Assembly (NCBI GenBank): GCA_030323885.1 | Contig: CM059192.1 | Coordinates: 62,675,593 to 62,739,592 of the forward strand | DNA from: Branchipolynoe longqiensis | Taxonomy: Eukaryota > Annelida > Polychaeta > Phyllodocida > Polynoidae | Reading direction: 5' to 3' | DNA: 64,000 nt | Shown: one piece after another, positions 31,712 to 43,220 of the stretch | Layout of the letters: each line of letters starts with the position of its first letter | How positions within the stretch are numbered: the first letter of the stretch is position 1 | Notes under the pieces: generated by a model | Database searches by the model: none | Told to the model about the DNA's origin: nothing | The model's input: only the letters and a program-made list of their open reading frames with translations | Made by a program: the position numbers and the translations under genes

Positions 31712-32405
31712 GGCATGTACAGCTCACACAGCTCACACAGCTCACACATCTCACACAGCTCACACATCTCACACAGCTCACACAGCTCACACAGCTCACA
31801 CAGCTCACACAGCTCACACAGCTCACACAGCTCACACAGCTCACACAGCTCATACAGCTCACACAACTCATACAGTCCACACATCCTATACAGCCCACAC
31901 AGCTCACACAACCAATGCAGCCAACACAGCCCACACAGAGCACACAACCCCCACATCCCCACACAGCTCACACAACCCACACAGCTCACACAACCCACAC
32001 AGCTCACAGCCCACACTGCTCGCAGCTCACACAACCCACACATCTTATACAGCCCACACAGCCCACACAATTCACACAACCAATACAGCCAACACAGCCC
32101 ACACAGATCACACAACCCCCACATCCCCACACAGCTCACATAGTTCACACAACTCACACAGCCCACACAGCTCGCACATCCCACACTGCTCACAGCTCAC
32201 ACAGCCCACACATCTTATACAGCCCACACGGCCCACACAGCTCACACAACCAATACAGCCAACACAGCGCACACAGATCACACAGCCCCCACATCCCCAC
32301 ACAGCTCACATAGCTCATACAACCCACACAGCTCACACAGCCCACACAGCTCACACTGCTCACACAGATCACAGCTCACACAGCTCACACAGCTTACCCA
32401 TCTCA
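31712..32405. repeat. Minisatellite, 9-bp CACACAGCT unit
   Basis: About 690 bp of near-tandem CACACAGCT, perfect at 31760-31850 and diverging with CCCACACAGC variants further on. The period is a multiple of three, so both strands show long frames (Ser-His or Cys-Val-rich). These are artefacts of the repeat. Confidence 0.9.
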
Positions 32406-33468
32406 CACAACTCCACAAGTCCACAACTCCACAACGCGGGTCTCAGTTCCCAGTTGTGTTAGTAAATGGGGTAACAATGGTGACTCATCCTCCTCGATTT
32501 GGATCTTTACGGATCCAGCATCCAGGGATCCAAATCGTCGGTCGTAGCTGACCCTGGCTTTCATATCCGGGTCATCAACCGGAAAGGGGTGTGCACTGCG
32601 GCGGGCTCCAAGGGTGTGTGTGGTGGGTGGAGGGGCGCGCGGTCGGAGGCTGAGAGAAGCCACACCACCGTGGTGCGGGCGGACTGGGGGAAGCGGGGCC
32701 GGCAAGTGTTAGCTGTAGTTAGGGTGTGGTACGGGACTCGCCACCCAGCGAAGCGGGAGGGGGGGGGTCAGAAAAGACTGGTTTGTGATTACCACTTTAG
32801 TCGCGAAATGTTTTTTTTTAGGTTTTATACGGGAGGTGTGTACCGGGCTTAATGTTGATGTAATGTCAGAGCAGTGAGTGGCTTAAGACGAGTCGTTTGC
32901 TCACGGTCGATACACAAGACAGGATCTAAGAGACTGACGCACCGTTCTTATTACTTTACCCACTGTCACTGGCGGGACATGGCATGTCATAAAGCGGGAG
33001 CGGTGGCTCCAAAATGCCCCCCCCCCCCACCCCCATTCCCAATTTATCTGGTGAACGCTTTATTTGAAACACTTGATAATAGTTGGCTGTGCACAGTCAA
33101 TGACCGGATATTTGATTGCAGAAAGAACTCAATGGAAGCATGGTTGTGTGATGTGACGGCGAGAACTCACCGGCAGCCTTGTCTATGCAAATCTCACGAT
33201 GCCACGAGACTGCACGCATTTCACAGGCAAAGCTACACAATAAATAATCGTAACAATCAAAGATGTGACGCACTGTTTAAGTGATTCTTTCTATCATGTA
33301 ATTAGGTATCATATAGCTACGATATTTGACTAATTTAGCAAATGCTTTACTGTTGCATCAGTTTCTTTAATTCCACTCAACGAAGAGAAAAGAATTGTGT
33401 GTATATATATATATGTATTATATATATACATATATATTTATATATAATATATCTATACTAAAGGAATA
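32406..33468. other. Unassigned, with MITE half and C-run
   Basis: A Harbinger-like right end lies at 32834-32851, a C-run at about 33020-33029 and TA-rich microsatellite at about 33400-33460. Open frames (up to 136 codons at 32874-33284) show no motif. Confidence 0.35.
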
Positions 33469-33740
33469 TCAGGATGGGTGGCGACTTGTGACAGTGCACG
33501 CTCACGGCGACTTCATAGTGCTGTCCCACTGGGATACCAGACCGCCGGTATCATGACCTGGTTTTACACTCAGTCACATTAACCAGTCCTTGCCCTACCT
33601 TATTCTTAGTATAATAGTAATGATGAGTGCCAGGCAAGGTAGAGACAAGTATCAATTTTGTAAGTCATTGGTTTGACCCGGCTGGAATTTGAACTCCCGA
33701 CCTTCCGCACGGGAAGCCTCCCCCATAACCGATTTGTATA
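33469..33740 (-). mobile_element. SINE, diverged partial copy
   Basis: It matches the reverse of the copy at 8586-8933 from the tail side (AGGATGGGTGGCGACTTGTG) to box B (TTTGAACTCCCGACC). The tail end is missing. Confidence 0.75.
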
Positions 33741-33844
33741 TACATGTATACATACAGTATAGAAAATGAGTTTTATTCAGCTTGCGGGTTAAAAAATAGG
33801 AAAATGTCTATATTCAAGAATTTACTACTTGCATCAAACCAGAT

Positions 33845-34215
33845 AGGGATGGTCGAATGAGTTGAGGGTCCGTCTCCCGCTTTGGTTTGTTTGTTTGTTT
33901 GTTGTTGTTTTACGTCCTAGCAACATCTAAGGTCATGTCAGGACGCTTTGGTAGAATGTGTGATTCGAACCCGTGGGTTCGAACACTGGTCGAGTCAAGC
34001 CAATGACTTAAAAATTGACACTTGTCACTTTCTAGCCAGGCGTTCTGCATTATTAGGATAGGGCAAGGACTGGTTGGCTCAGTGTCAGGATAGTGTGACT
34101 GGGTGGGATATCAGGTCATGGTGCTGGCTGCCTGGTCTCCCAGTGGGGCAGCACTATAGAATCACCATGATTCAATGACATTAGATGTTGCCAGTGCGTA
34201 AAACTCAAACAACCA
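33845..34215 (+). mobile_element. SINE with another SINE tail inserted in its head
   Basis: The head (GGATGGTCGAATGAGTTGAG) is interrupted at about 33884 by an inverted SINE tail fragment (to about 33952: TTGTTTTACGTCCTAGCAAC). Then box B (GTGGGTTCGAACACTGG) and the body resume. Body and tail follow the 8586-8933 copy. Confidence 0.8.
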
Positions 34216-34381
34216 AACAACCAACCAACAAACTTGTATCAACCCAAGTACCATTACAGTGAGCGCAACGAAATAGCAGCAACGCTACTTACTTTCCAAA
34301 TCATGCGTTCATTGCTATTATTTTGATACGTGTTTTTCCCGGACATAATGACCACAGTTGTCCCTGTGGGGGGAGCCTATA

Positions 34382-34985
34382 TAGACCCCTTTCAATGTTT
34401 ATAAACATTGTGTATGGGTGCACAGCTTGGCTGCAGAACCAAAGCACACTTCCATTGAGTTTGCCAATACGCGCAGTGCAAAACGTCAGTTTTATTCAAC
34501 ATTAATAGAAATGCAGAACCCTAACTTTATAAGTTTAATATAATCTGTTTATTAAACATGTTATCTGTTTGCGTGCCAAGCGGTTTGTTTCTAGGTGGGG
34601 CTGTTTTAGAGATATTTCACTTTTTCTGTCGAAAGATTGCTCATGGCCATTAACATTGCATTGAGTTTGCCGATATCAATTTTATTCAAAATTAATAGAA
34701 ATGCAGAACCCTAACCTTATAAATTTAATGTAATCTGCTTGTTAAAGATGTTATCTGTTTGTGTGCCAATAGGTTTGTTTCTAGGTGGTATGGTTTTAGA
34801 GATATTTCACTTTTTTTGTAGGAAGATTGCTCACAGCTATTGACAATGCATTGAGTTTGACGGTACGCACAGTGCAAAACGTCAATTATATTCCAAATTA
34901 GTAGAAATGCAGAACCCTATAAATTTTATATAATCTGTTTGTTGAACATGTTATCTGTTTGTGTGCCAATCGATTTGTTTCTGGA
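34382..34985. repeat. Element T1, copy 2
   Basis: It begins with the same TAGACCCCTTTCAATGTTTA leader as 29557. Units start at 34454, 34660 and 34850 (206 and 190 bp). The third unit runs into unrelated GTGGGTGTGG-rich sequence at about 34985. Confidence 0.7.
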
Positions 34986-35342
34986 TCATAATGTGGGTGT
35001 GGGTGTAGATGAGGGTGTGGGTGCGGATGTAGCGTGAGGGCGGGTGGCGTGGGGGTGCGAGTAGAAAATGTCTTGTAGTGGGATGTTATTGTGGCCATGC
35101 AGATCTCGCCACTCCTCCTCAATGAGTCATGCCGTTCCCTGGTGCCGCTTGCTGCCGTTCAGCGCGGATCAGTGAGCAGCGCACTCTAACAAGTACTTGA
35201 CCCACTTTACGGGACGCTGCCTGTGGTGTTTCAGCATGTCACCCTGGCGGGCGTGACGGGCGTGCGTCAGTACACGCCGGGCGCCTGCCCAGTGTCGCGC
35301 GCAGTTCGGGGTGTTTGCCACATCGCTAACTGCACAAGGTCT
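34986..35342. other. GC-rich unassigned stretch
   Basis: GGTGTGGGTG repeats to about 35060, then GC-rich DNA with no gene recognised. Confidence 0.3.
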
Positions 35343-36058
35343 GGGCCCGTATGCAGGAGTCAGTGTTAGCGGGGTTTGGTGTTACAGCCTATTACCGATT
35401 AGCTATCGCCGATGTCAGGAACTGTGTCAAGTCGTATGCTCGAGCGCGTAACACTTACATTTTAGCTAAACATGAAATTATTTATAGATTTGGGAAATCC
35501 CTCTGTGTCTTCAGCGATATATTAGGCTTAAATCTATTAAATGCGATCATATTTAACACAATTAAATACGTAATAAGTGAAATTTGAGGAAATTAACCCT
35601 AAATTCGAAGCAATATTAACGCTGCCGCCGTAAAAGCAGCGATATTAATATTTATATGTTCGTATCGACGAACGTAAAGTAAACAAATCGCCGCATCGAC
35701 GTCGCTTTCCATACTGGCGGCGGCGCCGGTTTGTTTACTTTACGTTCGTCGATTCGAACATATAAATATTAATATCGCCGCCAATACGGCGGTAGCCTTA
35801 ATAATGCTTCGAATTTAGGGTTAATTTCCTCAAATTTCACATATTACGTATTTAATTCTGTTAAATATGATCGCATTGAATAGATTTGGGCCTAATAAAC
35901 TCGCTAAACCTGATATTTTTTAGGGTTAAGGTAACACCGGTTAAGCCTTTGGTGTTAGGCCTAACACTGACTCGTGCATACCATTTTTTCGCCGCTAACC
36001 CGGAATTCCCGACAAACACCGTTTTGCCTCGCTAACACTGACTCCTGCATACGGCCCC
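35343..36058. mobile_element. Foldback element F1, copy 2
   Basis: Same ends (GGGCCCGTATGCAGGAGTC and inverse) and arms as 24938-25661. The central hairpin is tighter (GTAAACAAATCGCCGC against GGTTTGTTTAC around 35690-35735). Confidence 0.8.
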
Positions 36059-36165
36059 TGATGGCAACAACATGCAATACCATGTCTCCGAGCATACTAA
36101 ATAAAGCCACACACCAGTCACTCTCCACACAAGAGCATGCACATGGGAAATAGGACAGGCTAGTT

Positions 36166-36510
36166 ATGGTGCTGTCACATTATGACGCTTCTTGCCAACG
36201 CACGTCAACTTATGTAATTATTTGGCGCAACGTCGTGATACGTCAGGAAGCGTTACACGCGCTTTAGGTGCACGTTGGTATTTGTTGATGGACGGCGACG
36301 GTCGACGAGGGTCGGCAGCGCGCGTTGTCCCACGTCGAAAGTTTTGTGCTTGCACAAAACTTTTGACTCGCGACAACGCACGGGTGCCAACATTATGGCG
36401 ACGTTAGTGGCACATCAAGATACGTTGGACACGCTGGAATAACGTTATGCGAACGCTAGGCATACGCCGCGCGCATGTGAGGGTCGTTCCCACACGTTGC
36501 GCCAAACTGT
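36166..36510. mobile_element. Half MITE with GTCACATTA end
   Basis: The left end GGTGCTGTCACATTATGACG resembles the MITE at 49227. The right end is lost where a SINE tail fragment begins (about 36514-36548). A perfect hairpin (AAGTTTTGTGC, TT, GCACAAAACTT) lies at about 36338-36361. Confidence 0.5.
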
Positions 36511-36781
36511 TGCTTTGTTTGTTTGTTGTTTTACGTCCTAGCAACACGTCCTTACTAACATTGTGCATTGCTGGAATGAGTCGGGGGTGGGTATGTGTCC
36601 CAGGAAGCTGTTTGAACGTCGCCATTTAGGCGCCCCTACTTCAGAGCTAAACATATATACGTATAAACGTATATATTTTTATATATGTCTGTATATGTAT
36701 ATACATGTATATATATATATGTCTATTTATACAACCCAGTGATGGGACTCCTGGCCTGCCGGCGCCAGGACTCCTGGCATC

Positions 36782-36813
36782 GCTTCTTCCCCCCCCCCCC
36801 CCCCCCCCCCCCC
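36782..36813. repeat. Poly-C run
   Basis: A run of some 25 C. Similar runs at 44750, 47790 and the G-run at 63603 mark places where length may be mis-assembled. Confidence 0.8.
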
Positions 36814-36904
36814 AATCCCCCCAACTAATATGAATAGAAATGAAAAGTACTAATCAAAAATATAATAAATGAAGTATAGATGGAATAATATTTAGGATCA
36901 TATT

Positions 36905-37258
36905 TTTGTTTATGTTTGTTTGTTGTTTTACGTCCTAGCAACATCTAAGGTCATGTCAGGATGGGTACCGACCTATGACAGTGCGCAGTCATGGCAACTT
37001 TATAGTGCTGCCCGACTGGGCCATCAGCACCATGATCTGATATCCCACTCAGTCACATTATCCTGACACTGAGCCAACCAGTCTTTGCCCTATCTTAATA
37101 ATGCCGAGCGCTAGCTAGCCTAGGAAGCGACAAGTATCAATGTTTAAGTAATTGGTTTGACTCGACCAGGACTCGAACCCACAAACTCATGGGTTCGGAT
37201 CTCCCGATCTCCCAAAACAGGAGACGGACGCTCTACTCATTCGGCCACCCCGTTCGTC
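36905..37258 (-). mobile_element. SINE, near full length
   Basis: Reverse orientation: tail (GTTTTACGTCCTAGCAACAT), body, box B (CCAGGACTCGAACCCAC) and box A (ATTCGGCCACCCC). Full relation to 8586-8933. Confidence 0.85.
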
Positions 37259-37388
37259 TATTTTTGTTGATGTTGGTGTATCAATTAGAAAAGCTATACC
37301 CATGGTGATTATGCATAAGATGTATAATTACAGTGAATGATATTATATATATTTATATATTAGTAAACAAAACTATATCTGGATGATA

Positions 37389-37575
37389 CTCCCCAACCAG
37401 CAGATGGAAGTTTCTGAGTGCGACAAATACCAGTATAATAGATTAATACCCCCATGGTTGACTGGAGGTAGGCCTACCCTACAAACTAATGTTTGGGATT
37501 AAGAGATATACCAACACAGCACTAGCATGGGTAATTCTGGTATGTAGCCATTTGTTGCAACTATAGCCATTTGTA
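37389..37575. repeat. Dispersed repeat R2, copy 2
   Basis: It shares ordered words with 18968-19130 (TACCCCCATGGTTGACTGGA, TGTTTGGGATT, ATGGGTAATTCTG, TGTAGCCATTTGTTG). No coding sequence, class unknown. Confidence 0.6.
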
Positions 37576-37606
37576 GCCATATGTAGCCATTTGTTGCAAC
37601 CTTTAA

Positions 37607-38306
37607 GGTTGTATTCCTTACACGCGTAATGCGTAATGCGTTATGCGAATGCCATCATTCCTTACATGCGTTATGCGTTATGCGTTATGCATTATGCATT
37701 ATGCAGTGAAGTATATAAAAAGTACATAAGTATTCATATTTGGGACGGTCCTAACATCCCTCGAAGCAAGCTAAACTGAGCCATGTTTGCACCGTCCCAT
37801 TCTTCATATTTCTCATGAAGACTGCTTCCTGACAGGTCCGCCGCATAAACCTACATGTTTGCACCGTCCCATTCTTCATATTTCTCATGAAGACTGCTTC
37901 CTAACAGGTGTGCCGCATAAACCTACATGTTTGCACCATCCCATTCTTCATATTTCTTATGAAGACTGCTTCCTAACAGGTCCGCCGCATAAACCTACAT
38001 GTTTGCACCGTCTCTTTGCTGCCAATCTTCTACAACCGTCCTTCTCCCGGCTGTCCTTAATTATCAGTCGCCTCCTCCAACCTTGTATCAATGGACAAAT
38101 GCGACTCATGATTTTCTATTCGCACCACCTTTACGCATTATGCACCGATCGCTACATGGAGCGATTGGGATAATGGATTTTCATTCACATTCGCATTCGC
38201 ATTACGCGTGTAAGGAATGTACCTCATAGGTTTCAAGGCGTTTCGATTTTTTGTCGCATTCGCATTCGCATTCACATTACGCATTGCGCGTGTAAGGAAT
38301 GCGACC
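37607..38306. mobile_element. TTAA-flanked 700-bp MITE with internal 72-bp repeats
   Basis: Exact TTAA duplications (37603-37606, 38307-38310) flank inverted ends GG(T/C)(T/C)G(T/C)ATTCCTTACACGCG. Subterminal ATGCGT/TTATGCG repeats follow. Inside are 3.25 copies of a 72-bp unit (37783-38015, starts at 37783, 37855, 37927, 37999). The unit length is a multiple of three, so a 128-codon frame with a 24-residue repeat appears (PILHISHEDCFLTG); coding is unproven. Confidence 0.75.
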
Positions 38307-38310
38307 TTAA

Positions 38311-39088
38311 TGAAATATTTCCTAATAGCTAGTATTTACTCCGTACCCTGTGAGGATATAATACCATTGCCAGGCATTTTGTGTGGCAAACGTGTACTCA
38401 CACCTGAAAATATTCATTTTTTTTAAACAACTCTACTAATTGTCATGGCGACTGCAGCGGTGCTTAGGCATAACCCAGCACTTGCAATGATTTAACACCG
38501 TAGAGACCAGCAAGCGTGTAAACGGTGTTGCCAACAGTGCCGCAATAACCGTTGCTACAGTATAATCATCGATATGAACCCTTCACGTTGACAGCGCGTG
38601 TATAGCCGCCAGTAGATGGGCGCGTGTGTCCGCCTTGTGTTTCTCAGGTAATCCACCTCTGGGTGCGCCTAGCAGTTCAGGTCGTTTAGGGGTCGTTTAA
38701 GGGTCGCTTAATGGTCATTATGTTTACATTGGCGTGTTTTTAGTTGACTCACCCACTAAACTAAGCTTACATCAAAAGGGCGGCACGTCCCGGCGGTGCG
38801 AGCTGTGTGCCCGTGGGAGCCGGCGCCGCACGTGGCGTCCCACCGCTTTGAAAGTGGCCGCGCCGAACGACCGGCGCCCTGCCCCCGGTCACCAGCTCTC
38901 GGAGCAGCTCCCCCGCACAGCCCACCTACTGCCGGCCGAGCCCGAGCTAGCCTGATATTGGCATCCTTACCACCCGGCCCCAATTAGCGCGTTTACATAA
39001 TGACCAGTGTGAGAGCAACGACGCTCGGGACGGCGGGCTTCAAACCACTCTCACGAAGCGACCGTTCGCGGTATGTCATATATATATA
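38311..39088. other. Unassigned stretch with GC-rich part
   Basis: 38760-38990 is GC-rich. Short frames on both strands show no motif. No gene recognised. Confidence 0.3.
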
Positions 39089-39259
39089 CAGTAAAACAGC
39101 TCTAAATCGACCGACCGTGGGACCAACTTTAAGTGGTCCATTTAGGGAGGTGGTCGGTTTAGAGTGAGAATATCCTTACAATGGTATTGTTGGGACCCAA
39201 ATAAAGTGATCGATATAGGGGAGTGGTCTATCTGTGGAGGGGTCGGTATAGAGAGGTTT

Positions 39260-39263
<4 letters not shown>
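39089..39263. mobile_element. pogo/Tigger-like MITE (175 bp)
   Basis: The ends CAGTAAAACAGCTCTAAATCG and the inverse of GGTATAGAGAGGTTTTACT fit the CAGT-type inverted repeats of pogo elements. The flanks are TA (inside TA microsatellite). No transposase. Confidence 0.55.
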
Positions 39264-39304
<41 letters not shown>

Positions 39305-39544
39305 TAATCGATCATGATATACGCACTAACAATGTAGTGCTTGTACTCTGGAATTAGTCATTTTTACTGGGGAACCATCATGCTATGTTCTAATAATTAC
39401 TTTTCTTACAATCAAAATCCCAGGCATAGTTATTAAAAATATGAACAAATCATGATGCATGGCATCATATAAACCATTACTCTAACATACACACAGGCGT
39501 TGTTGTTTTAGAAGTGTACAGAAGGAGGTCGGTGTGGGTGTGTC

Positions 39545-40345
39545 CAGTCGGGTGTAGTCGATTCGGGTGTAGTCGAGTCAGGTGTAGTCAGGTCGGGTCA
39601 AGTTGGGTCGGGCAAAGTTGGGTCAGGTAAAGCCAAGTCGGGTAAAGTCAGGTCAGGTAAAGTCAGGTCGGGTAAAGTCAAGTCGGGTAAAGTCGAGTTG
39701 GGTAAAGTTGAGTTGGGTAAAAAAGTAGAATCAGGTAAGCCAGGTCGGGTAATGCCAGGTCGGGTAAAGCCAGGTCTGTTAAAGTCGAGTCGGGTATAGT
39801 CGAGTCGGGTAAAGTTGAGTTGGGTAAAGTTGAGTCGGGTAAAGTCGGGTCAGGTAAAGTCGGGTCAGGTAAAGTACAGTCGCATTAAGTAGAGTCGGGT
39901 AAAGTAGAGTTGGTTAAAGTAGAGTCGGGTAAAGTAGAGTTGGGTAAAGTCGAGTAGGGCAAAGTCGAGTAGGGTAAGGTCAGGCAAAGTGGAGTCGGGT
40001 AAAGTGGAGTCGGGTATAGTGGAGTCGGCTAAAGTGGAGTCGGCTAAAGTGGAGTCGGGTAAAGTCGGGTCATGTAAAGCAGAGTCAGGTAAAGTAGAAT
40101 CGGGTAAAGTCGACTAGGGTAAAGTCGAGTAGGGTAAAGTCGAGTAGGGTAAGTACGGTCAGGCAAAGTGGAGTCGGGTAAAGTGGAGTCGTCTAAAGTG
40201 GAGTCGTCTAAAGTGGAGTCGGGTCATGTAAAGTCGGGTTGGGTAAAGTCGGGTCGGTTAAAGTCGGGTCGGGTAAATTAGGGTCGAGTAAATTCAAGTC
40301 GGGTAAAGTCAAGTCGGGTAGATAGAGTCGGGTCAATTCCTAGCC
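39545..40345. repeat. Minisatellite, 5-bp-phased GTCGG/GTAAA/GTCGA units
   Basis: About 800 bp built from GGGTAAAGTC and GGGTAAAGTCGAGTC words, so repeat lengths are 10 and 15 bp mixed. No stops-free frame of note. Confidence 0.85.
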
Positions 40346-40576
40346 TGGCACTCGGTTTTAAAGTTGCATAGTCCGATGGTTGTTCAATTTTTATATTATT
40401 TTTTAGATAAATGTATCAAGTTGACCATTATAACTTACTATACATTAGATTGATGAGAAATGTTTCATTTGTTTGCGATTTGAGCTAAAAGAACCCAAAA
40501 TAATTTCGGTAAGCTTTTGAAAACTCTTGTGGCTATGACCCAGACCTCCATCTCCCGGTATATAAGCAGAATAAGG

Positions 40577-40622
40577 ATTATTATGGTAAGAAAGAGGCCA
40601 CGACGGGCCAGCGGCTACAGGG
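40577..40622 (+). repeat. DIRS terminal-repeat fragment
   Basis: ATTATTATGGTAAGAAAGAG, then GCCACGACGGGCCAGCGGCT, as in the palindrome arms at 13743. It is directly followed by repeat R1. Confidence 0.7.
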
Positions 40623-40629
40623 TATTGTA

Positions 40630-40985
40630 TAGACTACATCACCTTTCCAGCGGCGCGGTGCATTGTGGGATGCGTCAGAGCAAAACAAACCCGCGAGAAG
40701 CACATGGCACATGCTAATACACTTGTTGCAGCTATGAAATGTGCTAGTTTCAGCTCATCTCAGCTCTTGTTTGAAACATAGAACACTAACTAAAAAAATA
40801 TATATAATAAAATAAGATATCAATCCTTTACCCAGCATTGCATTTACATCAATATAATATGCATCTTATGCCATGTGCATTTAGATTTAGACAAATCTGG
40901 GCACTCAGACTAGTGCTACAGCCATAGCCAGTCAGTTTGACTTATTTTATTCATGTTTTTATTTATATCCTATGGTTAATGACAT
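40630..40985. repeat. Dispersed repeat unit R1, copy 2
   Basis: Matches 21073-21425 (AGACTACATCACC to ATCCTATGGTTAATGACAT). It sits between a DIRS end and a DIRS recombinase relic. Confidence 0.75.
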
Positions 40986-41235
40986 ACAGCTGTATGGTGT
41001 AAATTGTTCACTGTTTATTCCCGCTTCTTTTAGCGTCACACATACACACCATGTCAGCGTGTCCTGAGCTGCTTGTACAGGCAGCAGCCTTGTGGTGGCA
41101 AACACTACCAGGTTCGCCGCTCTGAGTTCCAGCTTCTTCAGGTATTCCCTGAGGTGTCTGCATATGCATAGTTTGTGCACCTGGAACTCGTCAAACCAGT
41201 GGATTTCTGTTAGGACGGATAGATTTAATTTTAGT
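40986..41235 (-). pseudogene. DIRS tyrosine recombinase relic
   Basis: The minus strand reads VHKLCICRHLREYL, NLVVFATTRLLPVQAAQDTL and EQFTPYSC, aligning with ELCVYGHLRTYV, MFATTRPPHVKAAQDTL and SEYTPYSC of the recombinase at 14271. The catalytic Arg-His box is lost right after PYSC. Decayed. Confidence 0.75.
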
Positions 41236-42292
41236 GGGTGGTTGTGGTGGTGGCGGTGGTGGTGGTGGGGGGGGGGGGGTCCTAGGATATGTCCCCCCCC
41301 CGCCTCACGAGGAAGGAAGTTGTCCAGGGGGTGGGGGGGGGGGGAGGAAGTTATTCTGGTACACTGGTTAAGTTGCCCCCTGGATAAGTTCCCCGCCCAG
41401 GGATAAGTTGTCCCCCTACCTTGGATAAGCTGTCCCCAACCTTGAAAGAGAAACGGGTATAGTGTTTTCAAACTTCATATGTTGTCTACTGTACATAGAT
41501 GCAGTCATTATTTTGTATTATAGTCTAAACTACTAGGTAGACTGAATTGGTCATATCTCCAGCTATAATTGGCACATCAACAAAATTATTTAAATATTTT
41601 AAAGAAAGTCAAGTTTTTAAATATGTACCATCATTAAATAAATTGGGAAATAAATCCCAGCATAACCTGATTGTACAGTAACACCGTAGCTATTTGTGAT
41701 GGCCTTACATCACACACCCCAACTATTTCCTAGATAGTTTTTCATCGAATTTAACATGTTCTCATGGATAAACTCTTTATGGCAACAAATGACAGATTTC
41801 CATGAACACAACTCACATCATTGCTTCCACCCCCATCGCACCAAACTAGTTCTCGAAACGTTCGACCACGTTTTAAAACGGACTGTAGTCGGGGTAGAAT
41901 GTGGCTGCAAGAAAATGTTGGGCATGCTCAAAGTTCTGGAGCACCATTCCGTTCTAGCCCATCCATTCCGTTTCTAAAAAGACCGTAAAAAGTTGCTACT
42001 ACGCCCATTCCGTTCACACACAGTTTGAGTCTGTTCAGCAACATTTTCAAGAACTTTGTGAGAACTAGTTTGGTGTGATGGGAGTATTATGATAGTACAT
42101 CATATGCCATGATCTTCACACCAACCCCTTGACGTTCAGTATTTTAGTAGTCAGGTTATTTTGTCCCATTGCAGTTATGATTATTCATATTCCCTGTTCA
42201 TATATTTCTAAAAGGCCAAAAGATACAGCGGTATATAATTCATATTATGAGTAAAATGTCAAGTTACCCAGCTCCTGTCACAAGTTGGGCGT
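41236..42292. other. Unassigned stretch
   Basis: C/G homopolymer runs (41265-41345) then AT-rich DNA. No gene recognised. Confidence 0.3.
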
Positions 42293-42396
42293 GCCATAAG
42301 TGTGCACTGCCATAAGTGTGCACTGCCATAAGTGTGCACTGCCATAAGTGTGCACTGCCATAAGTGTGCACTGCCATAAGTGTGCACTGCCATAAG
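42293..42396. repeat. 16-bp tandem repeat, 6.5 copies
   Basis: GCCATAAGTGTGCACT repeated without visible mismatch. Confidence 0.95.
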
Positions 42397-43220
42397 CAAA
42401 TAAACAAGCACACTCATTTCTTCATGTGGTGAGACTTCGTCTCGACCGATTTGTGGCGAACTTGGTTACGTAGGACCAAATCTGTTTTAGTTTAGAAAAC
42501 TTTATGCTTTCAATCGGAATATGCAACTGAGATGGCAGTCTTGGAAATTGTTGATTGAAAAGGTCCAGCATTCAATATGTGCTGTAAGGTGCAATGTGTG
42601 ACCCAAGTACAAGCATTGATGCCGTTATCCCTGTTCGCTAGACTTGATTCTAATTTACTGCTGATAAGTGGAAGTGGGACCTATATTGGTAGATGGGTAT
42701 GTCACTAATTACAAGCTCATCTCCACGTGACAATATCAATTGAAACAAAAACGGATTTCTTGGTGAGTGATACTAATTCACTGGCATTATTAACTTGTTG
42801 CAGTCAACCAATTGACTTAATTTTAATGTCTAATAACGTGAAATAAAATCGTGATCTACAGCGTGATGTCTCACTTGATACTAATGGAGGGCTGAGATGC
42901 ATTGGTTTACACGGGAATGGGACTAACACATGAAGATATTTATTTATCTTGTATGTGTCCTTCAACAGCAATAAGTGAAGTAGTAGGAGTTATACATGAT
43001 CCTAATTTAATGGTGAATATTTGCTTGGTGTCATTTCTAACGAGTTCCTAACCTTTAAATTACAATTCAATGCCTGCTGCCTGACATGATGACTCTGTAT
43101 TAGCGGGGATGTAACCTTCCCCATCAACCGACCATGTGACAGTAATCTTTCACCTTTAATTCGCCAACGATTGCCTAGAATGCCTTCACGTGTCGCTCAG
43201 CAGTGGCCCGCCAGCAGCAT
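42397..43220. other. Unassigned AT-rich stretch
   Basis: No gene or repeat recognised. Confidence 0.35.

Noticed and set aside
31657..32313. Long frames on both strands with Ser-His and Cys-Val repeats
   Set aside because: They exist only because a 9-bp minisatellite has no stop in several frames. No start context, no domain.
31712..32405. CRISPR-like or other spaced repeat array
   Set aside because: The repeats are directly tandem with no unique spacers, and the DNA is eukaryotic.
38734..38987. GC-rich frames on both strands that might be a host exon
   Set aside because: No motif, no splice support, and frames of similar length on both strands.
42293..42396. Operator or iteron array
   Set aside because: Perfect 16-bp tandem units without neighbouring gene or origin; simple tandem repeat is enough.
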